A stretch of DNA of 64,000 nt from Cyanobacteria bacterium FACHB-DQ100. Lineage in GTDB: Bacteria; Cyanobacteriota; Cyanobacteriia; Leptolyngbyales; Leptolyngbyaceae. Every line of letters begins with the position of its first letter. The first letter of the stretch is position 1. Shown one piece after another: positions 1-8,995 of this stretch. A program made the position numbers and the translations under genes. The notes under the pieces are model-generated. The model was not told the DNA's origin, made no database searches, and saw only the letters and a program-made list of their open reading frames with translations. The DNA lies in the NCBI GenBank assembly GCA_014695195.1, contig JACJNW010000016.1, positions 1 to 64,000 on the forward strand. The letters are read 5' to 3'.

Positions 1-221
1 TGCATCGTAAGACCTTGTGCTACTCGAAGTCAGTGGAGATGCTCAGTCATTCGATTCGCTTGTTACTGCACTACCTCAAATTTCGAGATGTGCCCATTCC
101 AGTCTAATTCATCTTCTCATTCAGCAATGCCGTAATTTTGCAATCAGTGTGTCTGCTCTAGGTTTTTTCTCTAAAAGCAGCAGGCTAAAATGTAGTCAAC
201 TGACGTTAGATTACAACTCCT

Positions 222-987
222 TTGGAACCAGTAGGATATCAAATCGTTCATTCGATCGCTGGACGTATTCGCATTCGAGTGCCCTGGATCGAATCCGATC
301 CACAAGCAAGCAGCGATTATCAACGCTTAATTGAAGAATTGAGCGGAGTTAAAACAGTGCGAATTAGTCCACTAGCGCAGTCGATCATTGTGGAATATAA
401 CGCTAGGGCGATCAGTATTTCTAAAATGGCAGAGTTAATGATTGCCTTGATGCAACAAGTGAAGCTAACTCCTCCTGCTGATGCCTCAACTGTTGAGCAG
501 GAGCCGTCTTCTGAATCTGCTACCCCCGAATCTTACGAAGTCAGTGATCCAGAGCCAACCCCTGAAGGCTCAGTCCCACCAGAATCCACCACAAACCACT
601 CGACCCTAAAGCAACCTTTTGTAGATGTAGATATAGAGCAAAGTTCTGCACCACTGCCCTCTGAACCAAAACCAACCTTCATTCCTGAGATTCCTTCACC
701 GTGGGATGAAGACATTTCAGGATAAAGTGCGACATCAACGCCAGAAGAACCAGAACCGACGATCAACACACCTACACCTGCTCCAAGTTGTTCGACTGCC
801 TCACTTGCTAAACGCTTAAAGTTGACTTCGCAAGCCATCACCCGTCGGTGCACCAAATCAGATTTTGCACAAACCAAATTTTGTAGAATGGACACAGGTA
901 CAAGACCCAGAAGGGATTGCATGGCACTATGACGAACACGGTCGCTCATTTCGTCCAGTCGCATCTACACCCTCACAAATCGAATAG
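222..987 (+). pseudogene. HMA2-like domain protein gene, interrupted by a stop and a frameshift
   Basis: An open frame from TTG 222 to TAA 723-725 gives 167 residues: an HMA2/ferredoxin-like segment (about residues 7-75, with AGRIRIRVPW near the start) and then a Pro/Ser/Glu-rich linker. After the stop the same frame stays open to about 930 and continues the linker (TPEEPEPTINTPTPAPS), then reads SLAKRLKLTSQAITRR. Around 865-885 the plausible reading moves to another frame, giving VEWTQVQDPEGIAWHYDEHG, which ends at TAG 985-987. The three pieces read as one gene of about 255 residues broken by a nonsense codon and an indel near a repeated CCAAAT(C/T) stretch. It could instead be two sequencing errors. 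The family role (perhaps a metal-binding or membrane-associated adaptor) is uncertain. Confidence 0.6.
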
Positions 988-1062
988 CGAAGTTTTAAGC
1001 AGACCACCAGCAAACGTATTTCCAAAGCTACAATCAGTATCTCAGTTTGGATTGAAACTCCT

Positions 1063-1434
1063 ATGTCAACCTTGCTTCCGATCATCAGTATGCCGGGATT
1101 GCCAGAAGCGCGAGTTACTTTGGACAATCAAGGCTGGATTCCGCTTCCACAGTTGCAAACTCGTGACACCACTGTTCATGCGTTTTTGTCGGTGAATCCG
1201 CCCGCGAATGCAGAGGAAACATTCTGGTTGGCAGTGAGAGAGTGTTTAGTCGCTGCCAGTGCAAGTGCAATCATTGCAGGGACGATGACAGGCGGAATTG
1301 CAGCACTCCCCACGTTTATGCGTGTGTTCGGAATGAAGGCAGCAACCAAAGGACTCGAATTAGTTGGAAACCAATTTCAACTCGTCACGAAAACAACATA
1401 CGGCGAGTGGAATGCTTATGTCGGCTTATCTTAA
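1063..1434 (+). CDS. Small hypothetical protein with Gly/Ala-rich hydrophobic stretch
   Basis: 123 residues from ATG 1063, not recognised as a named family. The N-terminal half is polar (GLPEARVTLDNQGWIPLP). The middle, about residues 63-90, is rich in Ala, Gly and Ile (AASASAIIAGTMTGGIAALP) and could be a glycine-zipper-like membrane or helix-packing segment. The tail is mixed. No Shine-Dalgarno sequence is evident before the ATG. The gene lies 75 nt downstream of the broken HMA2-like gene on the same strand and may once have been co-transcribed with it. Coding status is supported by length and composition only. Confidence 0.5.
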   Translation: MSTLLPIISMPGLPEARVTLDNQGWIPLPQLQTRDTTVHAFLSVNPPANAEETFWLAVRECLVAASASAIIAGTMTGGIAALPTFMRVFGMKAATKGLELVGNQFQLVTKTTYGEWNAYVGLS

Positions 1435-1635
1435 GCGAGACTCCAAACCCGCGTGAAACTTCTGTTGCACAACTTTTTGAACTTGATTGCTCCTACTCGC
1501 CTAAAGGGAACGGTATAACCAGGAAATTGGTCGTACCATTTACTGTAGATTCTCTGATCCATGACCGTTCAACTTGATCGTTCTGCTTCACGCCGTGTTT
1601 GCGCTGTCCGACCCACCCTGCTGCCTCTCCGTCCT

Positions 1636-2889
1636 ATGGCTTCGATCGCCCGCAAAAATCTGTTTGAGGACATTCCGCGCTTCCTAGTTGCTCAAGCTGG
1701 CATCGTCTTCGCTGTCAGTCTCGTGACGATTCAGGTTGGAGTGTTGCGCGGATTCGATCGCTCCGTTGCTCGACTGGTGGATCAATCCAACGCCGATCTT
1801 TGGGTCGCTTCCAAAGACATCGTGCATCTAGAACTCTCTTCTCCGATGCCTGCCCAACGAGTCCAAGACGCACAAAAAATTCCAGGGATCGATCGTGCCG
1901 AAGCCTTGATGATCCGAACGAGCATTTGGCGCGACAGTACTGGCAAGATCAACCCGATTCGGATTTTCGGCTTTGACCCAAACAGCCGCATATTTGCGGG
2001 ATGGCAAGTGAACCAAGGAAGCCTCTCAGCCCTGAATCAGCCCTACACGGTCATGGTCGATTCTAAGAGCGTGAAAGCATTAGGACTGAATCAGTTAAAC
2101 GATCGCGCTACGATCGGAGCCTTTAATGCCTTACCTGCACAATTTGTCGGCACCACAGAAGATACGCAGTCGATCGCTTCGAGTTCTTTCATCTACACTT
2201 CTTTAGAAAACGCGAATGCGTATGGTATCGGCGGAGCCGATACCGGAGTGACCTGTACTCGTCAGGCAGCGGGCGAAATTGCCTGTTTGAACCAAAACCC
2301 AGGATTCAATAATCCAGTTGCCAATCCCGCTTCTCCACGTCGCGTCAACGTTCAAGATCCAATCTCTTTCGTTCTCATTCGCGCCAAACCGGGACAAGAT
2401 CTCAACCAGCTAAAACAACGACTCGAAGCTACCCTACCGAATACCCGCGCTTTTACTCAGTCCGAAATTGCTAATCTCACCCGCTCTTATTGGACAACGC
2501 GTACCGGAGTTGGCTTTATCCTCGGACTCGGTGCCACGGTCGGCTTTATTGTCGGGATGGTGATCGTCGGACAGATCCTCTATTCCTCGGTTTCCGACCA
2601 TATGCGCGAGTTTGGAACTCTCAAAGCAATGGGCGCGTCAAACTGGGTAATCTACAGCGTGATTCTAGAACAAGCGCTCTGGATGGCAGTCTTAGGATAC
2701 ATTCCCAGTATTGCCCTCTGTCTTGGATTGGGTGCGTGGACACAAGCGGCGCAAGGCATCATGATTTTGATCACGCCTGCGACGGGAGCCGGAATGTTTG
2801 TATTAACCGTGGTGATGTGCGTTGGATCAGCCTTGTTTGCAGTACAAAAAGTGACCAGGGTTGATCCAGCGATCGTGTTTAAAGCGTGA
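1636..2889 (+). CDS. devC: DevC-type ABC transporter permease (FtsX-like)
   Basis: Inner-membrane permease of the MacB/FtsX type, about 417 residues from ATG 1636; an in-frame ATG at 1561 would add 25 polar residues. One N-terminal membrane segment (FLVAQAGIVFAVSLVTIQVG) is followed by a large periplasmic domain of about 230 residues and then three C-terminal membrane segments (GVGFILGLGATVGFIVGMV onward). FGTLKAMGA between them is a typical FtsX-family cytoplasmic loop. DevC proteins pair with a DevA ATPase and a DevB HlyD-type adaptor to export glycolipids or other envelope molecules through TolC. A DevA-like ATPase gene follows 344 nt downstream; no devB is in the window. Symbol by family only. 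Confidence 0.82.
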   Translation: MASIARKNLFEDIPRFLVAQAGIVFAVSLVTIQVGVLRGFDRSVARLVDQSNADLWVASKDIVHLELSSPMPAQRVQDAQKIPGIDRAEALMIRTSIWRDSTGKINPIRIFGFDPNSRIFAGWQVNQGSLSALNQPYTVMVDSKSVKALGLNQLNDRATIGAFNALPAQFVGTTEDTQSIASSSFIYTSLENANAYGIGGADTGVTCTRQAAGEIACLNQNPGFNNPVANPASPRRVNVQDPISFVLIRAKPGQDLNQLKQRLEATLPNTRAFTQSEIANLTRSYWTTRTGVGFILGLGATVGFIVGMVIVGQILYSSVSDHMREFGTLKAMGASNWVIYSVILEQALWMAVLGYIPSIALCLGLGAWTQAAQGIMILITPATGAGMFVLTVVMCVGSALFAVQKVTRVDPAIVFKA

Positions 2890-3233
2890 AGTGGACGAAT
2901 TTTCCCTGAAACTACGGGGATCAGCGTAAAATCTTCAATAATCTCTTAGATTCTTAACGGGAAGATGGTACTTCTTTTCATGCACTCTCGACATTTGTAC
3001 ACACAACTGTCACATGAATTCATCCGATCGCGAAATTTGAACTTCTAAAATGTATCTAGAGTCTAAGCCTCTAGAGGATGAAATCTTTGCCTCACCCTAA
3101 CTATGGTTGGAGTAGAGATTTTCACTTGCCTCAGGCTTAGTGAATTGCCCTCCCTGTCACAATTAGAACGTTTTCGACACCGCTCCCCACACTTTATTTC
3201 TTCTCAACTGTTTTCCTACCGTCTGTTAAAAGA
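2890..3233. other. 344-nt gap between DevC- and DevA-like genes
   Basis: No convincing gene. An 8-nt inverted repeat, CTAAGCCT at 3063-3070 and AGGCTTAG at 3133-3140, could close a stem about 60 nt long, and CCTCTAGAGG at 3068-3077 is a perfect palindrome. The gap is long for genes of one transporter, so the downstream gene may have its own promoter and leader here. Confidence 0.4.
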
Positions 3234-4031
3234 ATGACTGCAACTTCGATTGATTGGATGTTTCGTACTGAGGAGCGGGCGATCGAATCCCGATCCGGTA
3301 GTTTGGAGCGGGCGGATAGCGCGATCGCTGCCTCTGGGGTCGAAATGGTGTACCAGACGGGCGGGGAGCGCTATCAAGCACTTAAACAAGTAGATTTGTC
3401 GGTACGGTGCGGTGATATTCAGCTTTTGATGGGGCCATCGGGATCAGGCAAAACTACGCTGCTCTCGATTCTAGCGGGGATCTTGACTCCAACTGCGGGA
3501 GCGGTGCGTCTCATGGGTCAGGAGATTACCAAGCTCTCCGGTTCTAAGTTAGCCCAATTCCGCCTGGAGAACATCGGCTTTATTTTCCAGGGGTTCAATC
3601 TATTTCCAGCCCTAAGCGCGATCGAGAATGTTGAAGTTGCGCTCAATCTCAAAGGGATTCGAGGTAAAGCAGCCCACCAACAAGCGATGGAATTGCTTGA
3701 GCAGGTTGGACTCGCCGATCGCGCCAATCGCCAACCGCGAGACCTCTCTGGCGGTCAGAAACAGCGCGTCGCGATTGCGCGTGCTCTTGCAGGCAATCCT
3801 GCTCTAATCATGGCAGATGAGCCAACCGCCGCACTCGATTCTCAAAATGGTCATGCCGTAATCGAACTGCTGCGATCGTTGGCAAAGGAGAAAGGACGAA
3901 CGGTACTCATCGTGACGCACGATCCTCGAATTGCTGATGTTGCTGACCACATTGCTTATCTTGAAGATGGCATTTTGCAAAGTGACGGTCAATCGACCGT
4001 TGATTATTTTCGAGAAAGTTTGAGTCGATGA
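3234..4031 (+). CDS. devA: DevA-type ABC transporter ATP-binding protein
   Basis: 265-residue ABC ATPase. Walker A is GPSGSGKTT (residues 67-75), the Q-loop lies in FIFQGFNLFP, the signature is LSGGQKQR, Walker B is LIMADEPTAALD, and the switch histidine is in VTHDPR. This is the LolD/MacB/DevA subfamily, which drives FtsX-type permeases such as the one encoded just upstream. The first 35 residues before the ABC core are an unconserved-looking extension, so translation may start at an internal Met. The expected role is energising envelope export through a DevBCA-TolC-like machine; the substrate cannot be read from sequence. Symbol by family only. Confidence 0.85.
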   Translation: MTATSIDWMFRTEERAIESRSGSLERADSAIAASGVEMVYQTGGERYQALKQVDLSVRCGDIQLLMGPSGSGKTTLLSILAGILTPTAGAVRLMGQEITKLSGSKLAQFRLENIGFIFQGFNLFPALSAIENVEVALNLKGIRGKAAHQQAMELLEQVGLADRANRQPRDLSGGQKQRVAIARALAGNPALIMADEPTAALDSQNGHAVIELLRSLAKEKGRTVLIVTHDPRIADVADHIAYLEDGILQSDGQSTVDYFRESLSR

Positions 4032-4229
4032 CTCAGCATTTTGGGCGGGGTTTTTCTCTCGCTTTTCCCTTTATTCAATTCGGCAATAACCTATCTTCAG
4101 GTAGATCGATTTCGTAGGTCACACGTTGTAGTTTATTCATGTGAGCGAAATGCAAGAAGACCTCTTCTAAAGCATCAAGATCACAAGCTGTTTCTATAAT
4201 TCCGTCCTATAAGAAAAAGTTGATTTATC

Positions 4230-4299
4230 GAAAAAGCAATTTGCTTTTTCCTAACCCTATCTAAACCATAAGAGCGCTACCCAACGGTGGCGCTCTTAT
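4230..4299. terminator. Two hairpins between convergent genes
   Basis: GAAAAAGC / GCTTTTTC (4230-4250) forms one stem. A longer one at 4268-4299 pairs ATAAGAGCGCTACC with GGTGGCGCTCTTAT (14 bp including one wobble, loop CAAC) and abuts the stop codon of the minus-strand methyltransferase gene. They sit between the convergent DevA-like and methyltransferase genes, so they probably act as a bidirectional terminator. Neither has a long U-tract. Confidence 0.55.
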
Positions 4300-4922
4300 T
4301 ATTTCTGCGCTTGGATGACCTGTAAACTTCCCCCTACATAAAGTTGGTAAAACTGCACGTTGAATCCGATTTCTTGTAACAATTCTTTAAGGTCTAAATT
4401 GATTAATTTCCAGGCAGTTTCTGTCTCAAATAACCAGAAAAATAAAGCCAATCCAGGAACAAAAATTGGGTTCGTTGGTGCATGAAAATCAACCATCGTA
4501 AAGACACCACCCGGTTTTAGAACCCGATGAACTTCCTGTAAAATTTGGCGTAATTGTAACGGCTCCATTTCGTGCATTGCAGCACTGGTATGAACCAGAT
4601 CAAACGAACGATCGACGATCGGCATTTTTTCCGCAAATGCTTCTATGTATTCCGCTTCGGGGACGTTTTGCTGGGCGCGACGAATCGATAACGGTGAGGC
4701 ATCGAGTCCGGTAACTTGGCGCGATCGCTGCACCAAAAACCGCGTCGTTTGACCGCTACCACAGCAGAGATCAAGAATTTTCGTTTCTGGCTTGATCTCA
4801 ATGCCCGTTAATGCCAACTGCCGAAAACGCGCTTCTCCACCCACGCTCAATGCGGCAACTTTTGAAATTCCGTCATACAGCCACTGATACCGATAGCTTA
4901 AATCTCTTAAAATCGTTGCCAT
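4299..4922 (-). CDS. Class I SAM-dependent methyltransferase
   Basis: 207 residues. The SAM-binding motif I is ILDLCCGSGQTTRFL. The motif II Asp is in VTGLDASPLSIRRAQ, and motif IV/post motifs are DLVHTSAAMHEM and LKPGGVFTMVDFH. This matches the Methyltransf_11/UbiE-like group of small-molecule methyltransferases; the substrate is unknown. The ATG (4922-4920) lies one nucleotide after the stop codon of the upstream recombinase gene, so the two are almost certainly one transcription unit. The stop codon falls in a terminator-like hairpin. Confidence 0.83.
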   Translation of the reverse strand: MATILRDLSYRYQWLYDGISKVAALSVGGEARFRQLALTGIEIKPETKILDLCCGSGQTTRFLVQRSRQVTGLDASPLSIRRAQQNVPEAEYIEAFAEKMPIVDRSFDLVHTSAAMHEMEPLQLRQILQEVHRVLKPGGVFTMVDFHAPTNPIFVPGLALFFWLFETETAWKLINLDLKELLQEIGFNVQFYQLYVGGSLQVIQAQK

Positions 4923-4923
4923 T

Positions 4924-6081
4924 TCAATTCCCTTTGCGTCTTCTCAAAGCGTTATCAACCGCTTGCTGCTGATCCCGCTGCGTAATCCACTGATGATACG
5001 TCCGCGTGTGAACGAGTACCGAATGTCCCATCATTTTCGCAGCAACCGTATCGGATAACCCAACGTGAATCGTTCTCACTGCCCAAGCATGACGCAGATC
5101 ATAAGGAGAAAAGGGTACTCCGTAGCGGCGAAACTGAGCTGTTACCCGTTGCCCCACCTGACGCAAAGTGGTTTTACTTAAATCGGTTTCAACCTGCGGC
5201 AATTGAATGTCTCTCAGGTTAAATGCCTCAATCCACTCTGGATAAAATGCCCACACTTGATGGCTTCCGGTTTTCGTCGTCGGCAGCACTTCGATCGAAG
5301 TCTCCCCCCGCTCTAGCCCTTTAAAGTTGCAGTAGAACACCTCATGGTTTCTCAACCCAAACGTCGCCATGATGGCGTACACAAACCGCCAAGCTGGATT
5401 CGGAATTTTTTCCCAAATTGCCAGAATTTCTTCGTCTGAAGGCAATTGACGCGCTTGGGTCTGACCTGCACCATATCGCCCGGAGAGCGTTTTCAGATCA
5501 GTCGGAAGTTTGAGGTTCAGAAATTCAGCAAACGCGCCCAAAGCCGTACAGCAGAGTTGGCGACTGCGCGAATGATTTGCAGTGGAGTGAATCGTTTTAT
5601 AAAGGACTTCCGTTAGCGATAGGGCGGGAGCATCTGCCGCGATCGTCACCAGTTTTTTCAGATAAGGGGCGTATGCACTTGTCCAAGTCGTTTTCGTAGC
5701 AGCGGGATTGAGCGATCGTTGCGGCTGCTCGAAAAAATACTGCTCAAACGCATCAATCTGCTGACTTAGAGATTGCTGACTTAAGCGTTTGCCGTCGGTA
5801 AAACTGAGATATTCCTGCCAGTCGAATTGATTCTGAATGAGCTGGGCAGCAACAATTTTTGCTTCCTGCTCGATTTGCTTGAGTCCGGCTGGAGTTGCCG
5901 GAATTCCTAAGCTGAGTCGCTGTTGGTGTGAACGCAAGCGTGAACTTCCCGGACGCGGTGGCAGCGTTCCCCGCAGCGCCAATCGGATGCCTCGCCTCTC
6001 TACCTGAAATCCCAATTGCGCGGCTTTCAGTCGCTGATTAGTTTGAGAAATTTTTGCATCTAGCGCCTCTAAATCTGCCAT
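4924..6081 (-). CDS. Tyrosine recombinase / site-specific integrase family protein
   Basis: 385 residues. The C-terminal catalytic domain carries the tyrosine-recombinase set: Arg244 (ATFGLRNHEV), Lys270 (TTKTG), Arg330 and following His (SPYDLRHAWAVR), His353 (MMGHS) and nucleophile Tyr362 (HTRTYHQW). The usual first His of the H-x-x-R box is Tyr327 here, a change tolerated in many integrases. The N-terminal region (about residues 60-190) resembles a core-binding domain. No att sites, phage genes or other mobile genes adjoin it, so it may be a resident cyanobacterial recombinase rather than part of an island. It is the first gene of a pair with the methyltransferase. Confidence 0.8.
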   Translation of the reverse strand: MADLEALDAKISQTNQRLKAAQLGFQVERRGIRLALRGTLPPRPGSSRLRSHQQRLSLGIPATPAGLKQIEQEAKIVAAQLIQNQFDWQEYLSFTDGKRLSQQSLSQQIDAFEQYFFEQPQRSLNPAATKTTWTSAYAPYLKKLVTIAADAPALSLTEVLYKTIHSTANHSRSRQLCCTALGAFAEFLNLKLPTDLKTLSGRYGAGQTQARQLPSDEEILAIWEKIPNPAWRFVYAIMATFGLRNHEVFYCNFKGLERGETSIEVLPTTKTGSHQVWAFYPEWIEAFNLRDIQLPQVETDLSKTTLRQVGQRVTAQFRRYGVPFSPYDLRHAWAVRTIHVGLSDTVAAKMMGHSVLVHTRTYHQWITQRDQQQAVDNALRRRKGN

Positions 6082-6301
6082 ACCTGAACTATGCTAAGAA
6101 ATGAGAATCAAAAGAATTTCATGTTAAAGGATTTTCATCTTATGCTGAACCAATCTAATTGTTAATTAAAGTTGACATTTGTATGAATTACTTAGCAGTT
6201 TGAATTTTCCTTTGAGTTTGCTTAGACTTGCTTCAACGGGTAAGGGATTTTATTGTTAAAATCGGTAACAAAGCTGAGAAAAAAAGGGATATAACATAGC
6301 T

Positions 6302-7468
6302 ATGGGTCGCGTAGGAGTCTTACTGCTAAATCTTGGAGGGCCGGACAAGATCGAGGATGTGCGTCCCTTTCTTTACAACTTGTTCGCTGATCCGGAAATT
6401 ATTCGACTACCGTTCCCGTGGCTTCAGAGTCCACTCGCCTGGTTGATTTCGACGCTGCGATCGAAAAAATCCCAACAAAACTATCTCCAAATTGGGGGTG
6501 GCTCTCCGCTGCGCCGCATTACCGAAGAACAGGCGCAAGCGCTTCAAGAGCAACTCCGCCAGCGCGGTCAAGAAGTGAGCGTCTACATCGGAATGCGTTA
6601 CTGGCATCCGTTCACCGAAGAAGCAATTTCCAGAATCAAACGCGACCAAATCGACAAGCTGGTAGTTCTGCCGCTCTATCCTCAGTTTTCGATCAGCACC
6701 AGCGGATCGAGCTTCCGGCTCTTAGAGCAACTTTGGGAAGAAGATCCCGCCCTGCAAAAGATTGACTACACCGTTATTCCCACTTGGTACGATCGTCCCG
6801 GCTACCTGCAAGCAATGGCAGATTTGATCGCTCAAGAACTCGATCGCTTCGAGCATCCAGACGATGTTCACGTTTTCTTCAGCGCTCACGGTGTTCCGGT
6901 GAGCTACGTTGAAGAAGCAGGCGATCCCTATCAGCACGAGATTGAACAGTGTACTGCGCTGATTATGAAGACGCTCGCTCGACCCAACTCCTACACCTTG
7001 GCGTATCAAAGCCGGGTCGGCCCGGTGGAGTGGCTCAAACCCTATACCGAAGATGCGCTCGAAGAACTCGCGGAAGAAGGAGTAAAAGATCTCGCAGTTG
7101 TGCCGATCAGCTTTGTGTCTGAGCATATCGAGACGCTGCAAGAAATTGACATGGAATATCGCGAAGTTGCGGAAGAAGCAGGCATTGAGCGATTTGAGCG
7201 AGTTCCGGCTCTCAATACGCACCCAATCTTTATTGGCGAGTTAGCCACGATGGTTACGGATGCGCTGAATGCGCCGTCTGTCCATTTCTCAGAAGTCGCT
7301 CGCCCTCAGAAGCGAGTGAAGATGTATCCCCAGGAAGGGTGGGAATGGGGCATGACCACCTCCGCTGAGGTCTGGAACGGACGAGTCGCGATGATTGGCT
7401 TGATTGCCTTGATCATTGAGATGATTCTTGGTCGTGGCCCGCTCCACGCTTTTGGACTGCTCGGCTAA
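6302..7468 (+). CDS. hemH: Ferrochelatase with C-terminal CAB/HLIP-like domain
   Basis: Inserts Fe2+ into protoporphyrin IX in the last step of protoheme synthesis. 388 residues from ATG 6302. The HemH core spans about residues 1-320, with LLNLGGP at the start, catalytic His196 in FSAHGVP and the conserved Glu274 in VSEHIETL. A Pro/charged linker leads to a single membrane helix with the chlorophyll-binding motif [11 protein letters not shown] (residues 356-366), the CAB tail known from cyanobacterial and plastid ferrochelatases, which is thought to bind pigment and anchor or regulate the enzyme at the thylakoid. The gene is monocistronic, with a 220-nt upstream gap to the divergent recombinase gene. 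Confidence 0.97.
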   Translation: MGRVGVLLLNLGGPDKIEDVRPFLYNLFADPEIIRLPFPWLQSPLAWLISTLRSKKSQQNYLQIGGGSPLRRITEEQAQALQEQLRQRGQEVSVYIGMRYWHPFTEEAISRIKRDQIDKLVVLPLYPQFSISTSGSSFRLLEQLWEEDPALQKIDYTVIPTWYDRPGYLQAMADLIAQELDRFEHPDDVHVFFSAHGVPVSYVEEAGDPYQHEIEQCTALIMKTLARPNSYTLAYQSRVGPVEWLKPYTEDALEELAEEGVKDLAVVPISFVSEHIETLQEIDMEYREVAEEAGIERFERVPALNTHPIFIGELATMVTDALNAPSVHFSEVARPQKRVKMYPQEGWEWGMTTSAEVWNGRVAMIGLIALIIEMILGRGPLHAFGLLG

Positions 7469-7507
7469 GTTATAACTTAATTCTTCTTAGGCCATGACTT
7501 AATTTTT

Positions 7508-8809
7508 CTATAGGGGAAGCTTGATCGTAAATTCTGTTCCCACACCCGGAGCAGAATTGCATATCAGGCTTCCCCCGTGTTTTTCCACAATGATCTGATA
7601 GGCGATCGCGAGTCCCAGTCCTGTTCCTTTACCAACGGGCTTAGTGGTAAACGTTGGCTTGAACATTTCCTGCTGCACCGTTTGGGACATCCCAATGCCG
7701 TTATCTCGAATCCGAATGACCACCCGACCCGCCTTTAACTCTGTCACAATCTGAATTTGATGGGGATTCGCGGCGATCTCTGCTGGATCTTTCGCGCGAT
7801 GGGACTCATCGATCGCATCGATCGCATTTGCCAAAAGATTCATAAAAACTTGATTTAACTGTCCTGGATAACACGGTACAGGCGGAATGTCCGCGTAATT
7901 ACGAGTCACCTGAATCGCAGGGCGTTGCGAATTCGCTTTTAGGCGATGCTGAAGTAGTAAAAGGGTACTGTCTATCCCCTCCTGAATTTGCAGAGCAATC
8001 TCGTTTTCGCTATCGTCACGGGAAAAAACTCGAAGCGACTGGCTAATGTGAGCAATGCGATCGGCAGCAACCTGTAGGGTCTTGAGCAGATGGATTAAAT
8101 CGGTTTTGAGATATGGCAGATCGATCGCTTCGGCATCTTGCGCGATCTCAGCTACAGGGTCGGGATAAACCTGGTGATACAGCGCTAGATGATTGAGCAA
8201 ATCCTGGACATATTGCTGGGCATGGGCAAGGTTTCCAGTGATTGAGTTCAAAGGGTTATTAATCTCATGTCCAATCCCCGACACCAGTTGACCGAGCGCG
8301 GACATTTTTTCTTGCTGAATTAGTTGTAGTTGAGCGGCTTGTAATTCATCAAGCGATCGCGAAAGTTGGGCGGTTCTCTCAGTCACACGCTGTTCTAATT
8401 GCTCGTTCAGTTCCTTTAGCTGACGGGTTTGCTGTCTCAGCCTGAGATGAGTTCGCACACGAGCGAGAACTTCGGCTTGCTGAAACGGCTTTGTGATGTA
8501 ATCGACTGCTCCAAGTGTCAGCCCTCTCACTTTATTTTCAGGCTGGGTACAAGCTGTAATAAACATGATCGGAATTTCTTCCGTGGTCTCACTGGATTTG
8601 ATGCGATAGCAGGTCTCAAATCCATCGATTCCCGGCAGCATTACAGCTAACAAGATCAAATCAGGGACAACCTCGCTTAGTTTGGTGATCGCGTCTTCGC
8701 CGCTTCTTGCAGCTAAGGTTTCGTATCCAGCGGTCTCCAAGACCTCCAGCAGAACGCACATATCTGTCGCGTTGCTCTCCACTATTAAAATTAGATTCTG
8801 TTCCGTCAT
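7508..8809 (-). CDS. Receiver-histidine kinase with degenerate receiver
   Basis: 433 residues: an N-terminal receiver-like domain (about 5-122), a coiled-coil linker (about 123-168), a HisKA domain with phospho-accepting His181 (GIGHEINNPLNS) and a HATPase_c domain with N box (MNLLANAIDAI), G1 (DNGIGM) and G2 (GKGTGLGLAI). The receiver keeps Thr85 and Lys107 (DYITKPF). However, the usual phosphoacceptor Asp is Ala55 (LILLAVMLPG, codon GCT) and the acidic pair near the N-terminus is Glu-Ser (VESNATD). It is therefore probably a pseudo-receiver that senses or docks without being phosphorylated. Soluble and orphan: no response regulator gene adjoins it. Confidence 0.9.
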   Translation of the reverse strand: MTEQNLILIVESNATDMCVLLEVLETAGYETLAARSGEDAITKLSEVVPDLILLAVMLPGIDGFETCYRIKSSETTEEIPIMFITACTQPENKVRGLTLGAVDYITKPFQQAEVLARVRTHLRLRQQTRQLKELNEQLEQRVTERTAQLSRSLDELQAAQLQLIQQEKMSALGQLVSGIGHEINNPLNSITGNLAHAQQYVQDLLNHLALYHQVYPDPVAEIAQDAEAIDLPYLKTDLIHLLKTLQVAADRIAHISQSLRVFSRDDSENEIALQIQEGIDSTLLLLQHRLKANSQRPAIQVTRNYADIPPVPCYPGQLNQVFMNLLANAIDAIDESHRAKDPAEIAANPHQIQIVTELKAGRVVIRIRDNGIGMSQTVQQEMFKPTFTTKPVGKGTGLGLAIAYQIIVEKHGGSLICNSAPGVGTEFTIKLPL

Positions 8810-8995
8810 GCTGTTAAAGTAGCCCGATGAAGCTATTTAAATCGTTTGGTTATCGCAAACTTCTGCCCATTGTAGGATTTTTTCTACAGCGGCGAGATCA
8901 GCTAAACTTCCGTATTTTTGTTTAAAGTTCAGAGAAACTGCCGACTTAAACCAGCAAAAATACGTCAATGAGTCCTTTGTCTCAATGAGTTCTTT

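Noticed and set aside
533-964. 143-residue minus-strand frame over the HMA2-like region
   Set aside because: Opposite to sequence with clear plus-strand homology and linker composition; a shadow.
4924-6081. Tyrosine recombinase as the edge of an integrated island
   Set aside because: No tRNA, direct-repeat att pair or phage-type neighbours were found; it forms a simple operon with a methyltransferase.
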